From contig DBRQ01000002.1 of assembly GCA_002306345.1 (NCBI GenBank), forward strand, positions 123,867 to 147,747: a stretch of 23,881 nucleotides of DNA, given 5' to 3'. The DNA is from Candidatus Pacebacteria bacterium UBA1364. GTDB lineage: Bacteria > Patescibacteriota > Microgenomatia > UBA1400 > PJMF01. Each line of letters opens with the position of its first letter. Position 1 is the stretch's first letter. The notes under the pieces are model-generated. The model was given only the letters and a program-made list of their open reading frames with translations. It made no database searches and had not been told where the DNA came from. This document shows positions 15,088-22,667 of this stretch, piece after piece. Made by a program: the position numbers and the translations under genes.

Positions 15088-16139
15088 AAAAAATGCTGAT
15101 CGTCATCAACAATTTTAATGATGTTTCTCACAATCAACACTTATTACGCTTGATTAAATTTTTATCGAAGAAAAGAGATGCAATTGCTTTAGCATCACTA
15201 ACGAATAATGGTGAACTCAAAACCAAATTTGATTCAGTTCCAAATGTCACTAGAGTAAAAATTCAAGATGTATTTCACTTTCTCAAAGAAAATCCAGAAA
15301 CAATTATTTTGACTAAAGAATTAAGATCAGAATATTTTGTGTTTATTGTCCGTTTTTTTTTGGGGTGGCCAAAATATAAACATTTAACTATTCGTCCCAG
15401 CTTTGGTTTTTTAAATGAATCTTGGTGGAAAATAATAAAAAACATTCTTTTTTACTTTTCTTTGTTTTTAGTTGATTTAAATATCACTGTTGGAGAAACT
15501 GTGGCCAACAGAATCAGAGCCATTAAAAACGTAAAAAAACAAAAGGTTGTTTGCATTCCAAATAGCTTGAGTAAAAAATTCTTGGCAAGCAATACCCACC
15601 ACTTATTAGACATTAAAAAAATAAATTTTATTTACACTGGCTTCTTAGAAAAAAGGAAAAATTTAGATTATTCAATAGAACTACTTGAATTAGTGCCAAA
15701 TGATTTTACATTTACCATACTTGGTGATGGACCAGAAAAAAATAAACTGATTAACCTAGTTAAAACAAAAAAAATGACTGACAAAGTTAATTTTTTGGGA
15801 CATGTAACAAATGTAAAAGAACATTTAGGAAAAGCAGACATTTTTTTATTTTTAACAAAAATGGAAGGTTTATCCTTAAGCCTTTTAGAAGCTATGGCTT
15901 GTGGTTTAGTGTGCGTGGTTAGTGATATCCCAGAAAATCGTGAATTAATAATAGATATGAAAAATGGCTTAATTCTTCCATTAAATAATCAAAAACAAGC
16001 AATCAAAAAATTAGCAAATATCTTAAAGAATGAAAAACAATTGATTAAAATAGGAAAAAACGCAAGACAAACTATTATTGAAAAATACAGCGATGATAAA
16101 TCTTTTCGACTGTATGAACAAATATTGAATTCTATCTAA
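15084..16139 (+). CDS. Glycosyltransferase family 4 (GT-B fold)
   Basis: A 351-residue retaining glycosyltransferase. The C-terminal nucleotide-sugar domain shows TGFLEKRKNLDYSIELL (185-201), ILGDGPEKNKL (212-222), VNFLGHVTNVKEHL (235-248) and the E-x7-E motif EGLSLSLLE (261-269), followed by AMACGLVCVVSDIPENREL. The N-terminal acceptor domain is less conserved and lacks the usual glycine-rich first loop, beginning instead KKMLIVINNFND. Donor and acceptor cannot be inferred. The ATG lies inside the end of the GT39-like gene (ATGA), so the two are coupled and likely act in the same pathway. It converges with the PssE-like gene after a 7-nt gap without an evident terminator. Confidence 0.9.
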   Translation: MKKMLIVINNFNDVSHNQHLLRLIKFLSKKRDAIALASLTNNGELKTKFDSVPNVTRVKIQDVFHFLKENPETIILTKELRSEYFVFIVRFFLGWPKYKHLTIRPSFGFLNESWWKIIKNILFYFSLFLVDLNITVGETVANRIRAIKNVKKQKVVCIPNSLSKKFLASNTHHLLDIKKINFIYTGFLEKRKNLDYSIELLELVPNDFTFTILGDGPEKNKLINLVKTKKMTDKVNFLGHVTNVKEHLGKADIFLFLTKMEGLSLSLLEAMACGLVCVVSDIPENRELIIDMKNGLILPLNNQKQAIKKLANILKNEKQLIKIGKNARQTIIEKYSDDKSFRLYEQILNSI

Positions 16140-16146
16140 AAATCAT

Positions 16147-16629
16147 TCATTGCACCGATAAATATTTATCTAAATTAGTAATTAATTTTTCGGACGGAAA
16201 AGAAGATCTCTTGTCCATAACTTTTTCTGCATTTTGATAACATTTTATTAAATCGTCGCTAGATAAAATTAATTTGCAAAGTGATCTCTCAGATAGATAC
16301 TTTGCAAAATATAATTGATGGTCGCTAACATGCTCTCCATATTTCTTTATTCTTGGAACCACTACTGGCAAATTTTTACCATAGGTGAGAACTTGAAAAA
16401 CTGTAGCTGGACCGGCCGCCGTTATTACCAACCTTGCTTTAGCAATATATTTTATCATCTCTTGATAAGATAAAAATGGAATTAGTTTGGCGTTTTGAAC
16501 TTGCGTTGTAGATGTTCCTGATTGAATAACAATTTCTTCAGTAATAATTAAATTTTTAACCAGTAAATCAACCATTTTTAATAATCTATCAAAAGGTAGA
16601 TAATGAGTGCCCGTGGTAACAAAAATCAC
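16147..16629 (-). CDS. PssE/Alg13-like catalytic subunit of a two-part glycosyltransferase (GT28 C-terminal type)
   Basis: A 160-residue protein with the Alg13/PssE fold: IFVTTGTHYLPFDRL (2-16), IQSGTS, LIPFLSYQEMIKYIAKARLVITAAGPATVFQVL and VVVPRIKKYGEHVSDHQ. These correspond to the C-terminal nucleotide-sugar domain of GT28/MurG-like enzymes; the separate PssD/Alg14 subunit supplies the rest. The pair adds the second sugar to a lipid-linked first sugar in exopolysaccharide pathways such as pneumococcal Cps14F/Cps14G. I start at the GTG at 16629 rather than the TTG at 16644, because a strong GGGGAGGT lies 5 nt upstream of this GTG and the GTG overlaps the PssD stop as GTGA. The symbol is left empty because the exact sugar specificity is unknown. 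Confidence 0.85.
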   Translation of the reverse strand: MIFVTTGTHYLPFDRLLKMVDLLVKNLIITEEIVIQSGTSTTQVQNAKLIPFLSYQEMIKYIAKARLVITAAGPATVFQVLTYGKNLPVVVPRIKKYGEHVSDHQLYFAKYLSERSLCKLILSSDDLIKCYQNAEKVMDKRSSFPSEKLITNLDKYLSVQ

Positions 16630-17081
16630 AGTGTACCTCCCCAATATTTACTATTTTTGTAAAATTTTCTTTGAACTGGATTCTGAATTAGAAATAAATT
16701 GGCTAAATGAAAAAAATAAATAAGTTTGCCAGTTAAACTTGGAAATGCGATGAAATCTATTGGTTCCAAATAAATTGTTTTTATATTTAACATTTTAGCA
16801 ACTAAAAAAAAAGGAACAGCTACTCCCGCTCCTGCACTAATAATGGCATCTGGCTTTTCTTTTAATAAAATTTCTATAGCTAAAAAGAAATTCCTTATCG
16901 CATTAAGAGCGTGACGACTCTCTGGATAGTAAACATAATATTTTTGCTCATTTGGAATGGTGCTATCTACATCAGATTTATTGAAAGTAACCCAAAATCT
17001 TTCGTGTTTACTCCAAACCTTCTTTAACTGATATAACTGAAAAAAATGTCCACCAGCAGAAGTCACTAAACAAAGCTTCAT
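16626..17081 (-). CDS. PssD/Alg14-like membrane-associated subunit of a two-part glycosyltransferase
   Basis: A 151-residue protein. SAGGHFFQLYQL (8-19) is the hallmark of Alg14/PssD/Cps14F. A middle hydrophobic stretch, DAIISAGAGVAVPFFLVAKML, and the segment YLEPIDFIAFPSLTGKLIYF follow. In this family the subunit anchors the catalytic PssE/Alg13 partner at the membrane and provides the acceptor half of the active site. Length agrees with PssD-type proteins. The gene starts 2 nt after the radical SAM stop and overlaps pssE-like by 4 nt, so the order radical SAM - pssD-like - pssE-like is a tight operon. Confidence 0.85.
   Translation of the reverse strand: MKLCLVTSAGGHFFQLYQLKKVWSKHERFWVTFNKSDVDSTIPNEQKYYVYYPESRHALNAIRNFFLAIEILLKEKPDAIISAGAGVAVPFFLVAKMLNIKTIYLEPIDFIAFPSLTGKLIYFFHLANLFLIQNPVQRKFYKNSKYWGGTL
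16635..16642 (-). promoter_or_regulatory. Strong Shine-Dalgarno that fixes the GTG start of the PssE-like gene
   Basis: GGGGAGGT on the minus strand lies 5 nt before GTG at 16629. It is embedded in the end of the PssD-like reading frame. It is the best ribosome-binding site in the window and contrasts with the Shine-Dalgarno-free genes nearby. Confidence 0.7.
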
Positions 17082-17083
17082 AA

Positions 17084-18223
17084 TTACTTAAGTAAATTCT
17101 TTAAACCATAGTAAGGTTTACCTGTTAAACGAAAATAAAAATAACTTTTGAAATCTTTTGCTGTGGCTTCACTGGCACTGCAACCACTATTACATTTAAC
17201 ACAAGCCGTTGACCACATTCTTTTTCTTTCTAATTGATTTTTTTCACTTAAATACAATTCACTCGGAGTTTTTCCATCGCGAATATTGCCAATAGCTGGC
17301 GATGAAAAACAATTGTAAACATTGCCCAAACTATCTATTGCCAGTTGATCATGTAAAAATGGGCAAGGAGTTGTTCTTCGTTTTCCATCTCTATACATTG
17401 CTAATAAATCACGCCAATAATAGGCTCGTACATCTCTCCAAGAAGTTGGTTTACTTAGTTTTGCTAATAATTTTATAAGCTTTGGTTTGTCGCTTCGATT
17501 AAAATCAGTTGATTCTTCAGTGTCTAAATTACGCACATAGGTGTCATGATAACCAACGATTTGCAAGCCATATTTAATATCATTTTTTTCTAACCAGCTA
17601 GTAATCTTATCCACATAATCAATATTTTGGTGCATGATCAAAGAACCAACAGAGATACTAAGATTTGGATGGGTAAGATTAAGTTTTTTAAGCTCAAAGA
17701 TGGTATTTTTGACTTTTTCAAAAGCTCTTGGAATTCTACGAATGGATTCGTGCATTTTTGCTGTACCATCAACAGAAATACTTACATTTAAGGTTATACC
17801 TCTTGGTTCTAAGAGTTTTAAAACTTCTTTAACGCGCTTTATAATTAATTTAGTAGAAAAACCATTGCTCACTATGGTCATAGTTTGAATCTTTGGCATT
17901 TTTTGCAAAAATAATTCAATTTTCTTAGAGAAATCAGCTGTAAGAGTTGATTCTCCTCCAGTGATATCAAGTGCTTTAATATTTGAAAACAAAGGGTCGC
18001 TAACCATGAACTCCCATTCATCAAAAGTAAGCTCATTTTTTGGTTTCATCTTCCAAATATTGCACATAATACAGCGAGAATTACATTGATAAGTCAAAGC
18101 AATCAGCACTCGTTCTGGCAACTGATTAGAAAAAAGAAATGGAAAATTATATGAAAAGAAGCCTTTGGAAAGATTATGTAATAAATTGATTTTTTTTGGA
18201 AAAGTTTGCATTCTTAAATCCAT
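17084..18223 (-). CDS. Radical SAM protein with C-terminal SPASM-like domain
   Basis: A 379-residue protein. The radical SAM cluster motif CNSRCIMC (C47, C51, C54) would bind a [4Fe-4S] cluster and SAM; GGE at 89-91 and SVDG (150-153) are further core motifs. The C-terminal part resembles SPASM: CPF (C287), DSLGNVYNCF (C305), IGNI, then CVKCNSGC (C341, C344, C348), able to hold an auxiliary cluster. SPASM proteins modify peptides, proteins or other substrates; similar ones recur in bacterial polysaccharide clusters without a known reaction. I chose the ATG at 18223, preceded by GGGG 4 nt upstream; a TTG at 18235 and an ATG at 18211 are alternatives. Being first in an operon with PssD/PssE suggests a role in the same glycan, which is inference. 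Confidence 0.87.
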   Translation of the reverse strand: MDLRMQTFPKKINLLHNLSKGFFSYNFPFLFSNQLPERVLIALTYQCNSRCIMCNIWKMKPKNELTFDEWEFMVSDPLFSNIKALDITGGESTLTADFSKKIELFLQKMPKIQTMTIVSNGFSTKLIIKRVKEVLKLLEPRGITLNVSISVDGTAKMHESIRRIPRAFEKVKNTIFELKKLNLTHPNLSISVGSLIMHQNIDYVDKITSWLEKNDIKYGLQIVGYHDTYVRNLDTEESTDFNRSDKPKLIKLLAKLSKPTSWRDVRAYYWRDLLAMYRDGKRRTTPCPFLHDQLAIDSLGNVYNCFSSPAIGNIRDGKTPSELYLSEKNQLERKRMWSTACVKCNSGCSASEATAKDFKSYFYFRLTGKPYYGLKNLLK

Positions 18224-18252
18224 AAATCCCCACAATTTGAAAAGTAATTTGA

Positions 18253-18261
18253 TGTTAGAAT
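18253..18261 (+). promoter_or_regulatory. Extended -10 promoter, predicted leaderless start for the GT2 gene
   Basis: TGTTAGAAT is a TGnTAnAAT extended -10. Six bases (CATCCT) separate it from the ATG at 18268, placing the expected transcription start on the A of the start codon. No Shine-Dalgarno fits between. Confidence 0.68.
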
Positions 18262-18267
18262 CATCCT

Positions 18268-19251
18268 ATGACAGCCCCAATAGTAACAGTTATTTTACCG
18301 GTTTACAATGGTAACCAGCATCTTAAAAAAGCTGTCGAGAGCATTCAAAAGCAAAGCTACAAAAACTGGGAATTATTAATCATTAATGATGGCTCAAAAG
18401 ACAATACTTTAGAGACCTGTCAAAAAATTGTCAATTGCGATAAAAGAATTAAATTAATTAATAATCCAAAAAATCTTGGGTTAGTTAAAAGTCTCAACAT
18501 AGGCATCAAACTTGCCAAAGGAAAATATATTGCTCGCCAGGATGCTGACGATATTAGTTTACCAAATAGAATTGAAAAACAAGTAAAATTTCTGGACAAT
18601 CATCAAGAATATGGCTTAGTTTGTTCAATATTTATGGTGGTTAAAAAAGATGGCTCCGTAATCAAAATAACAGCTCTGCCAATTAATGATTACGAAATAA
18701 AATTAAGCATGCTTTTCTTCAATCCTATCACTCATGGTGCAGTTATGCTTAGAAAACAAGTTCTTGAAGATTTTCATCTGCATTACGAAGAAAATGATTT
18801 ACATTGTGAAGATTACGGATTATGGATAAAAATGTCTGCCCACACAAAGTTTAAAATTCTTACAGAGCCACTTTACCAGTGGACTATTTCAAAGAACGGA
18901 ATCACTGCCCTTCATCTTCCCCTTATGGAAAAAAAGAGGGCTGAATTAGCAAAAACACTAATTAATAAATTAGATTTAGATAAATTAAAGAAATTAACAA
19001 AAAAATACCAGAACTCAACTTGGCAATACAAAAAAGTCAACTACATTATTGACTACTGTCTTATGTATCAAAAATTATTATTAAATCTCGCACAATTGTC
19101 TTTTAGTCAACACGCTTACAAATCAGCAATTCAATTATTTGTATACAGCTTTCGGATGAATCCCTGTAATTACTTTAAAAAAATATTATCTAAGTTCAAA
19201 AACTCAAATTTAGATAAAATGCCACTTAATAAATTGATCTCAAAAATTTAA
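18268..19251 (+). CDS. Glycosyltransferase family 2 (GT-A fold)
   Basis: A 327-residue inverting glycosyltransferase: VTVILPVYNGNQHLKKAVESI (6-26), IINDGSKDNT (38-47), NLGLVKSLNIGI (69-80), the metal-binding DADD (92-95), then HCEDYGLWIKMS, whose Glu-Asp pair is the likely catalytic base region. The last 100 residues are basic and helical with no membrane segment, a possible peripheral membrane tail. It is closest in style to capsule and EPS side-chain transferases; the sugar is unknown. It is a single plus-strand gene between two minus-strand operons, with its own promoter, and converges with the GT4 gene at a 2-nt gap. Confidence 0.9.
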   Translation: MTAPIVTVILPVYNGNQHLKKAVESIQKQSYKNWELLIINDGSKDNTLETCQKIVNCDKRIKLINNPKNLGLVKSLNIGIKLAKGKYIARQDADDISLPNRIEKQVKFLDNHQEYGLVCSIFMVVKKDGSVIKITALPINDYEIKLSMLFFNPITHGAVMLRKQVLEDFHLHYEENDLHCEDYGLWIKMSAHTKFKILTEPLYQWTISKNGITALHLPLMEKKRAELAKTLINKLDLDKLKKLTKKYQNSTWQYKKVNYIIDYCLMYQKLLLNLAQLSFSQHAYKSAIQLFVYSFRMNPCNYFKKILSKFKNSNLDKMPLNKLISKI

Positions 19252-19253
19252 AT

Positions 19254-20378
19254 TTAGAGTTTTAAATCTTGCAACATTAAATCAAGATATTTTTGAATGT
19301 TTTTTTCTGAATATTTTTTTTCAACAGTTTTTTTGGAAGCTAATGCTAGCCTAGCGCTTAATTTTTTATCATTCAAACAGTCAAAAACATAAGAAGCAAA
19401 AACTTTATCTGATTTCGCGATTAATCCATTGACATTGTGAGAGATGTATTCGTTTGCTCCAGGAAAATCAATTAAAACTGGTACACACCCATAGTTCATT
19501 GCCTCTAACAATGCCATGGGTTGACCTTCAAATTTTGAAGTCAAAGCAAATATCTTCGCACGACCCAAATAATTATCAATATCATTCGTTGGAACTAAGA
19601 AAGAAACATTAGAATTGAGACCATTTTGTGAAGCGTAATCCTTCAGAAGAGATTCTTGACGACCAGAACCAATAATTACAACTTTAAGATCTGATTTTTG
19701 TTTTATCAAAAATTTACAAATTTTTAATAATCTAAGTAAGTTCTTTTGATCCTCAAATCTGCCACAATAAATAATGTCAATGTCTCTATCTTTTTTTTCT
19801 TTTAAAGTAATATTTCTTGACCAATTAGGAATCACTGATATTTTGCTTGCTGGAATGTTCCAATTGTTAACTAAATCATCCCTAGAAATATTTGTTTGAA
19901 CAATAATGGCATCTGCCATTGGATAAATAGTTGAAACAAGTAATCTTGCGTACCATTGATTATTTTCATAACTAAAAATATTATCCTGACTAATTACTAT
20001 TCTCACTTTTTTACCAAACATTAGTCTCGCTAATGGGACAGATCTCATTGATGAAGAAAAAACATGGGTCAAAATAATATTCGGAGGATTAACTATAAAT
20101 CTAAATAAAATGTTAAAGAAAAAAGGCATTCTTCTGCGGGGAAAAGGAAAAATTCTTGGCGGATAAAAAATTTTTTGCTTTTTAGAAGTTAAGTTTGGAA
20201 TAAGATCAAAATCTGTTTTCCATCTAAGAATCACTTCTGTGTCTAGCCTCTGGCGCAGCTTAGTTTTATGGATATAATTGAGCAAGTCAATTATTTTTCT
20301 CTGAATTCCGCCTAAACTTAGATCTGTATATATAATCGCCAGCTGCAATGGCTTTTTTTTAATCATTATATTGGACAT
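19254..20378 (-). CDS. Glycosyltransferase family 4 (GT-B fold)
   Basis: A 374-residue retaining glycosyltransferase. The N-terminal loop YTDLSLGGIQRKIIDLLNY (17-35) is the acceptor-domain glycine-rich motif. The donor domain shows IYCGRFEDQKNLLRLL (203-218), VVIIGSGRQESLL (233-245), VSFLVPTNDIDNYLGRAKIFALTS (258-281) and the E-x7-E pair EGQPMALLE (284-292), then AMNYGCVPVLIDFPGANEYI. Starts at TTG 20381 and ATG 20366 also fit; none has a clear Shine-Dalgarno, so the exact start is uncertain. It overlaps the preceding unknown anchored protein by about 8-20 nt and is the last gene of the operon led by the Wzy-like protein. Confidence 0.88.
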   Translation of the reverse strand: MSNIMIKKKPLQLAIIYTDLSLGGIQRKIIDLLNYIHKTKLRQRLDTEVILRWKTDFDLIPNLTSKKQKIFYPPRIFPFPRRRMPFFFNILFRFIVNPPNIILTHVFSSSMRSVPLARLMFGKKVRIVISQDNIFSYENNQWYARLLVSTIYPMADAIIVQTNISRDDLVNNWNIPASKISVIPNWSRNITLKEKKDRDIDIIYCGRFEDQKNLLRLLKICKFLIKQKSDLKVVIIGSGRQESLLKDYASQNGLNSNVSFLVPTNDIDNYLGRAKIFALTSKFEGQPMALLEAMNYGCVPVLIDFPGANEYISHNVNGLIAKSDKVFASYVFDCLNDKKLSARLALASKKTVEKKYSEKNIQKYLDLMLQDLKL

Positions 20379-21201
20379 CAATTATAGTACTACCAGTTAC
20401 CGTGAGATCCCCAAATTCTAGCGGAAAATCCCAACCTATGGCCAAAGGAAAATAGTGATTATAAAAACAATTATATTCAGAGCATTCAACATCTGGAATT
20501 TCCATTTTCACCACAATATCGCTTTTCTCAGGATGTATAGAAGCCACTATTTGCCCTTGCCAATTTGGATAGAATTCCTTTGCTGGTGAAACTTGGATAT
20601 CAACAATACTAAACATTAATTGTTGAGTATCATCGCGAAGTTCAGTTTTTTGCAGTAGTTTCTTTACAATCCAAGGCTCTTGAGATTTATATCTAACCGT
20701 AAGTAATGCTTTTTTGTGCTTTAATCCAGCATTTTTTTCTTCAATTGTTTTATAGATATTAATAACTTTGCCCTCTAATACCGCATTGTTAGCTTCCAAT
20801 AAAAAATCATTGCCAAACGAGAGTGGATTTCCATTAAAACTATAAGTTTTGACATTTTTGTTATAAGTTGCTTTTAATCTCAATGTCACAAACATATACT
20901 CTTGCTTACCACCGTTCCACGGAGTTTTATAAACATCAATCACTTCTGCAATTTTTTGCCCAAAAGAATTATATTGTATGTCTCCTTTTTTCAGCGCACT
21001 AGTTTGCCAACGACTCACTGGATAAGAATCTTCCGTCCATTCTGGACTAGGTGAAAATACGTCAATATAAATTATATTGTCATTTCGTTTGAAAAAAATA
21101 AAATAAAAAGAAATTGCAGCAACAAACAAAATCGCTAATAAATAATCAAGTAATGACAACTTTTTTAGTAACTTTTTTAACGACAATTTAAGCTTTCTCA
21201 T
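20359..21201 (-). CDS. Hypothetical protein with a single N-terminal membrane anchor and beta-rich outer domain
   Basis: A 280-residue protein: a very basic N-terminus (MRKLKLSLKKLLKKLS), one membrane helix (about 18-37) and a long soluble, beta-rich domain that should lie outside by the positive-inside rule. The outer part has repeated short beta stretches such as GQKIAEVIDVY, YMFVTLRLKATY, GKVINIYK and ALLTVRYKSQ, and two closely spaced cysteines near CSEYNC that could form a disulfide. The anchor-plus-domain style is loosely like DUF4330 proteins, but I cannot confirm that. I chose the ATG at 21201, because GGGAG lies 6 nt upstream (21208-21212), over the GTG at 21234. It overlaps the Wzy-like gene by 14 nt and the GT4 gene downstream, so it probably works with polymerisation or export. 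Confidence 0.7.
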   Translation of the reverse strand: MRKLKLSLKKLLKKLSLLDYLLAILFVAAISFYFIFFKRNDNIIYIDVFSPSPEWTEDSYPVSRWQTSALKKGDIQYNSFGQKIAEVIDVYKTPWNGGKQEYMFVTLRLKATYNKNVKTYSFNGNPLSFGNDFLLEANNAVLEGKVINIYKTIEEKNAGLKHKKALLTVRYKSQEPWIVKKLLQKTELRDDTQQLMFSIVDIQVSPAKEFYPNWQGQIVASIHPEKSDIVVKMEIPDVECSEYNCFYNHYFPLAIGWDFPLEFGDLTVTGSTIIDVQYND

Positions 21202-22645
21202 ATAAGGCTCCCAGTAGTATCCAAAATATAGCACTAATCTGAAAAGAAAATAATAGTGGATAAATTTGAGCTAAAAATAAATATGTAATGACCATACAAA
21301 ATACACCTGTTCTAACAGCTGCATTAGAAGAAAGAGTTTGATTTTTAGAAAACCAAAATTTTTTTAGAACTATGTAAAATAGAGCAATAAAAGCAAGTGT
21401 ACCTAAAACACCAAAGTCTCCAAGAAGTTCACCAAGCATCATGTGAGCTGGCGTGGAATCAAAAAGATATTCTTTTGGTTCAAACATTGACATAATTTGA
21501 TATTGAAAAGTATCTGGTCCGGTGCCAAGTGGATAATTTAGGGAAAGAAGAAAGCCAAGTTTGAGATGAATTAGACGGGTGTTGATGGTACTTTGTCCCA
21601 TTTCCGAAGCAAATTGATAAAATCTATCAACTATAAAACCACCAGAAACTAAAACAAATAATAAAACAGGAATAATAATTTTTAGTTTCAAATATTCGCT
21701 AGGTCTTTTCTTTTTTTTAAACAAACCCACCATGATAATTAAACTCGTAACAAACATTGTCACAAGCCAACTACCACGACTGGCACTTATAACAATGGCT
21801 GTGGCAAATAAGCAAAGCATGGCCGAAATAAATTTTTTATTAATAAATTTAGAGTCATAAACCAATAAGGTGACTAAAAACACAAAACCCATGCACAAAA
21901 AAGCTGCTGAATAATTAGCATCCCAGGACATCCCTCCGGGACGAAATAATCCTGGAGAATCTTGTGCATAATTACCATATTTTATCAAATAATTTTCAAC
22001 TAGAAGCCCAAGTAAACCATTGTGCAGTTTTTGAGCGATCATGATAAATGAATTTAGAGTTAAATAAATTAACATAAAATAGATAGTTATTTTTGCGTAA
22101 TCTGTTTTCCAAAAAAGAATTCTTGATAGATAAAATAAAGAGATAAGTTTTAACAACTGAAATAAATTAAACCAAGCTATTTCACTGTGAGGCGAATAAT
22201 ATGAAGACGCAATTGATAAAATAACAATGATTCCAACAATTAAATCTAGAAATGACAAACGTGCCTTAATATGTCCTTTGCTTTTTTTGAGCCAATACAG
22301 CAATCCTAAAAGGACAGCGTCTGTAAAACTAACTCCAAATACTTTGTAAGCCTCCACTTCCCCAGAAAAAGGTGTCGTGAATTTAAAGGGAAAATATCGA
22401 CCTAAACTAAAAAGAATTGTTGCGAGCAAAACTTCCCACAGCGTTCTTGTAAGATTTCTATTAATAAAATACAAAACCAAAATATAAATTAAAATAATTA
22501 TTGCTTGAAAAAGTAATCGATTGGTAAGGAAATTAGTTAAAATAAACAATGCAAAAATAGCAATTTCTTTACTTAAAGTTGAGTTAAATATGTGTCGATA
22601 AAGAGATTCTATCTTAGCAAAGAACATATGATCATAGTCTATCAT
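21188..22645 (-). CDS. O-antigen ligase/polymerase-like membrane protein (Wzy_C type)
   Basis: A 485-residue integral membrane protein with about 11-12 hydrophobic segments. Hallmarks are RPGGMSWDANYSAAFL (235-250), VISASRGSWL (285-294; the SRG motif), INTRLIHLKLGF (354-365) and the large outer loop with YPLGTGPDTF (371-380) followed by AHMMLGELLGDFGVLG (400-415). In PF04932 proteins these Arg/His/Gly positions form the site that joins polyprenyl-linked glycans to each other or to an acceptor. It lacks the long soluble tail of the paralog encoded at 7172-9319. The ATG at 22645 was chosen over an adjacent GTG at 22648. It leads an operon with the unknown anchored protein and a GT4, and could be the Wzy-type polymerase for this locus. 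Confidence 0.85.
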   Translation of the reverse strand: MIDYDHMFFAKIESLYRHIFNSTLSKEIAIFALFILTNFLTNRLLFQAIIILIYILVLYFINRNLTRTLWEVLLATILFSLGRYFPFKFTTPFSGEVEAYKVFGVSFTDAVLLGLLYWLKKSKGHIKARLSFLDLIVGIIVILSIASSYYSPHSEIAWFNLFQLLKLISLFYLSRILFWKTDYAKITIYFMLIYLTLNSFIMIAQKLHNGLLGLLVENYLIKYGNYAQDSPGLFRPGGMSWDANYSAAFLCMGFVFLVTLLVYDSKFINKKFISAMLCLFATAIVISASRGSWLVTMFVTSLIIMVGLFKKKKRPSEYLKLKIIIPVLLFVLVSGGFIVDRFYQFASEMGQSTINTRLIHLKLGFLLSLNYPLGTGPDTFQYQIMSMFEPKEYLFDSTPAHMMLGELLGDFGVLGTLAFIALFYIVLKKFWFSKNQTLSSNAAVRTGVFCMVITYLFLAQIYPLLFSFQISAIFWILLGALYEKA

Positions 22646-22652
22646 CACTTAT

Positions 22653-22660
22653 AGTATACT
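22653..22660. promoter_or_regulatory. Palindromic AGTATACT: overlapping back-to-back -10 boxes of two divergent genes
   Basis: AGTATACT is a perfect 8-bp palindrome in the 22-nt gap between divergent start codons. It contains TATACT on both strands (22655-22660 plus, 22658-22653 minus), each ending 7 nt before the ATG of its gene (22668 plus, 22645 minus). Both transcripts would be leaderless. No convincing -35 boxes are seen; they would fall inside the opposite gene. Confidence 0.5.
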
Positions 22661-22667
22661 TGTGACA

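Noticed and set aside
19231..19260. AT-rich palindromic stretch at the convergent ends of the GT2 and GT4 genes as a bidirectional terminator
   Set aside because: The pairing is broken by mismatches and consists almost only of A-T pairs; not convincing.
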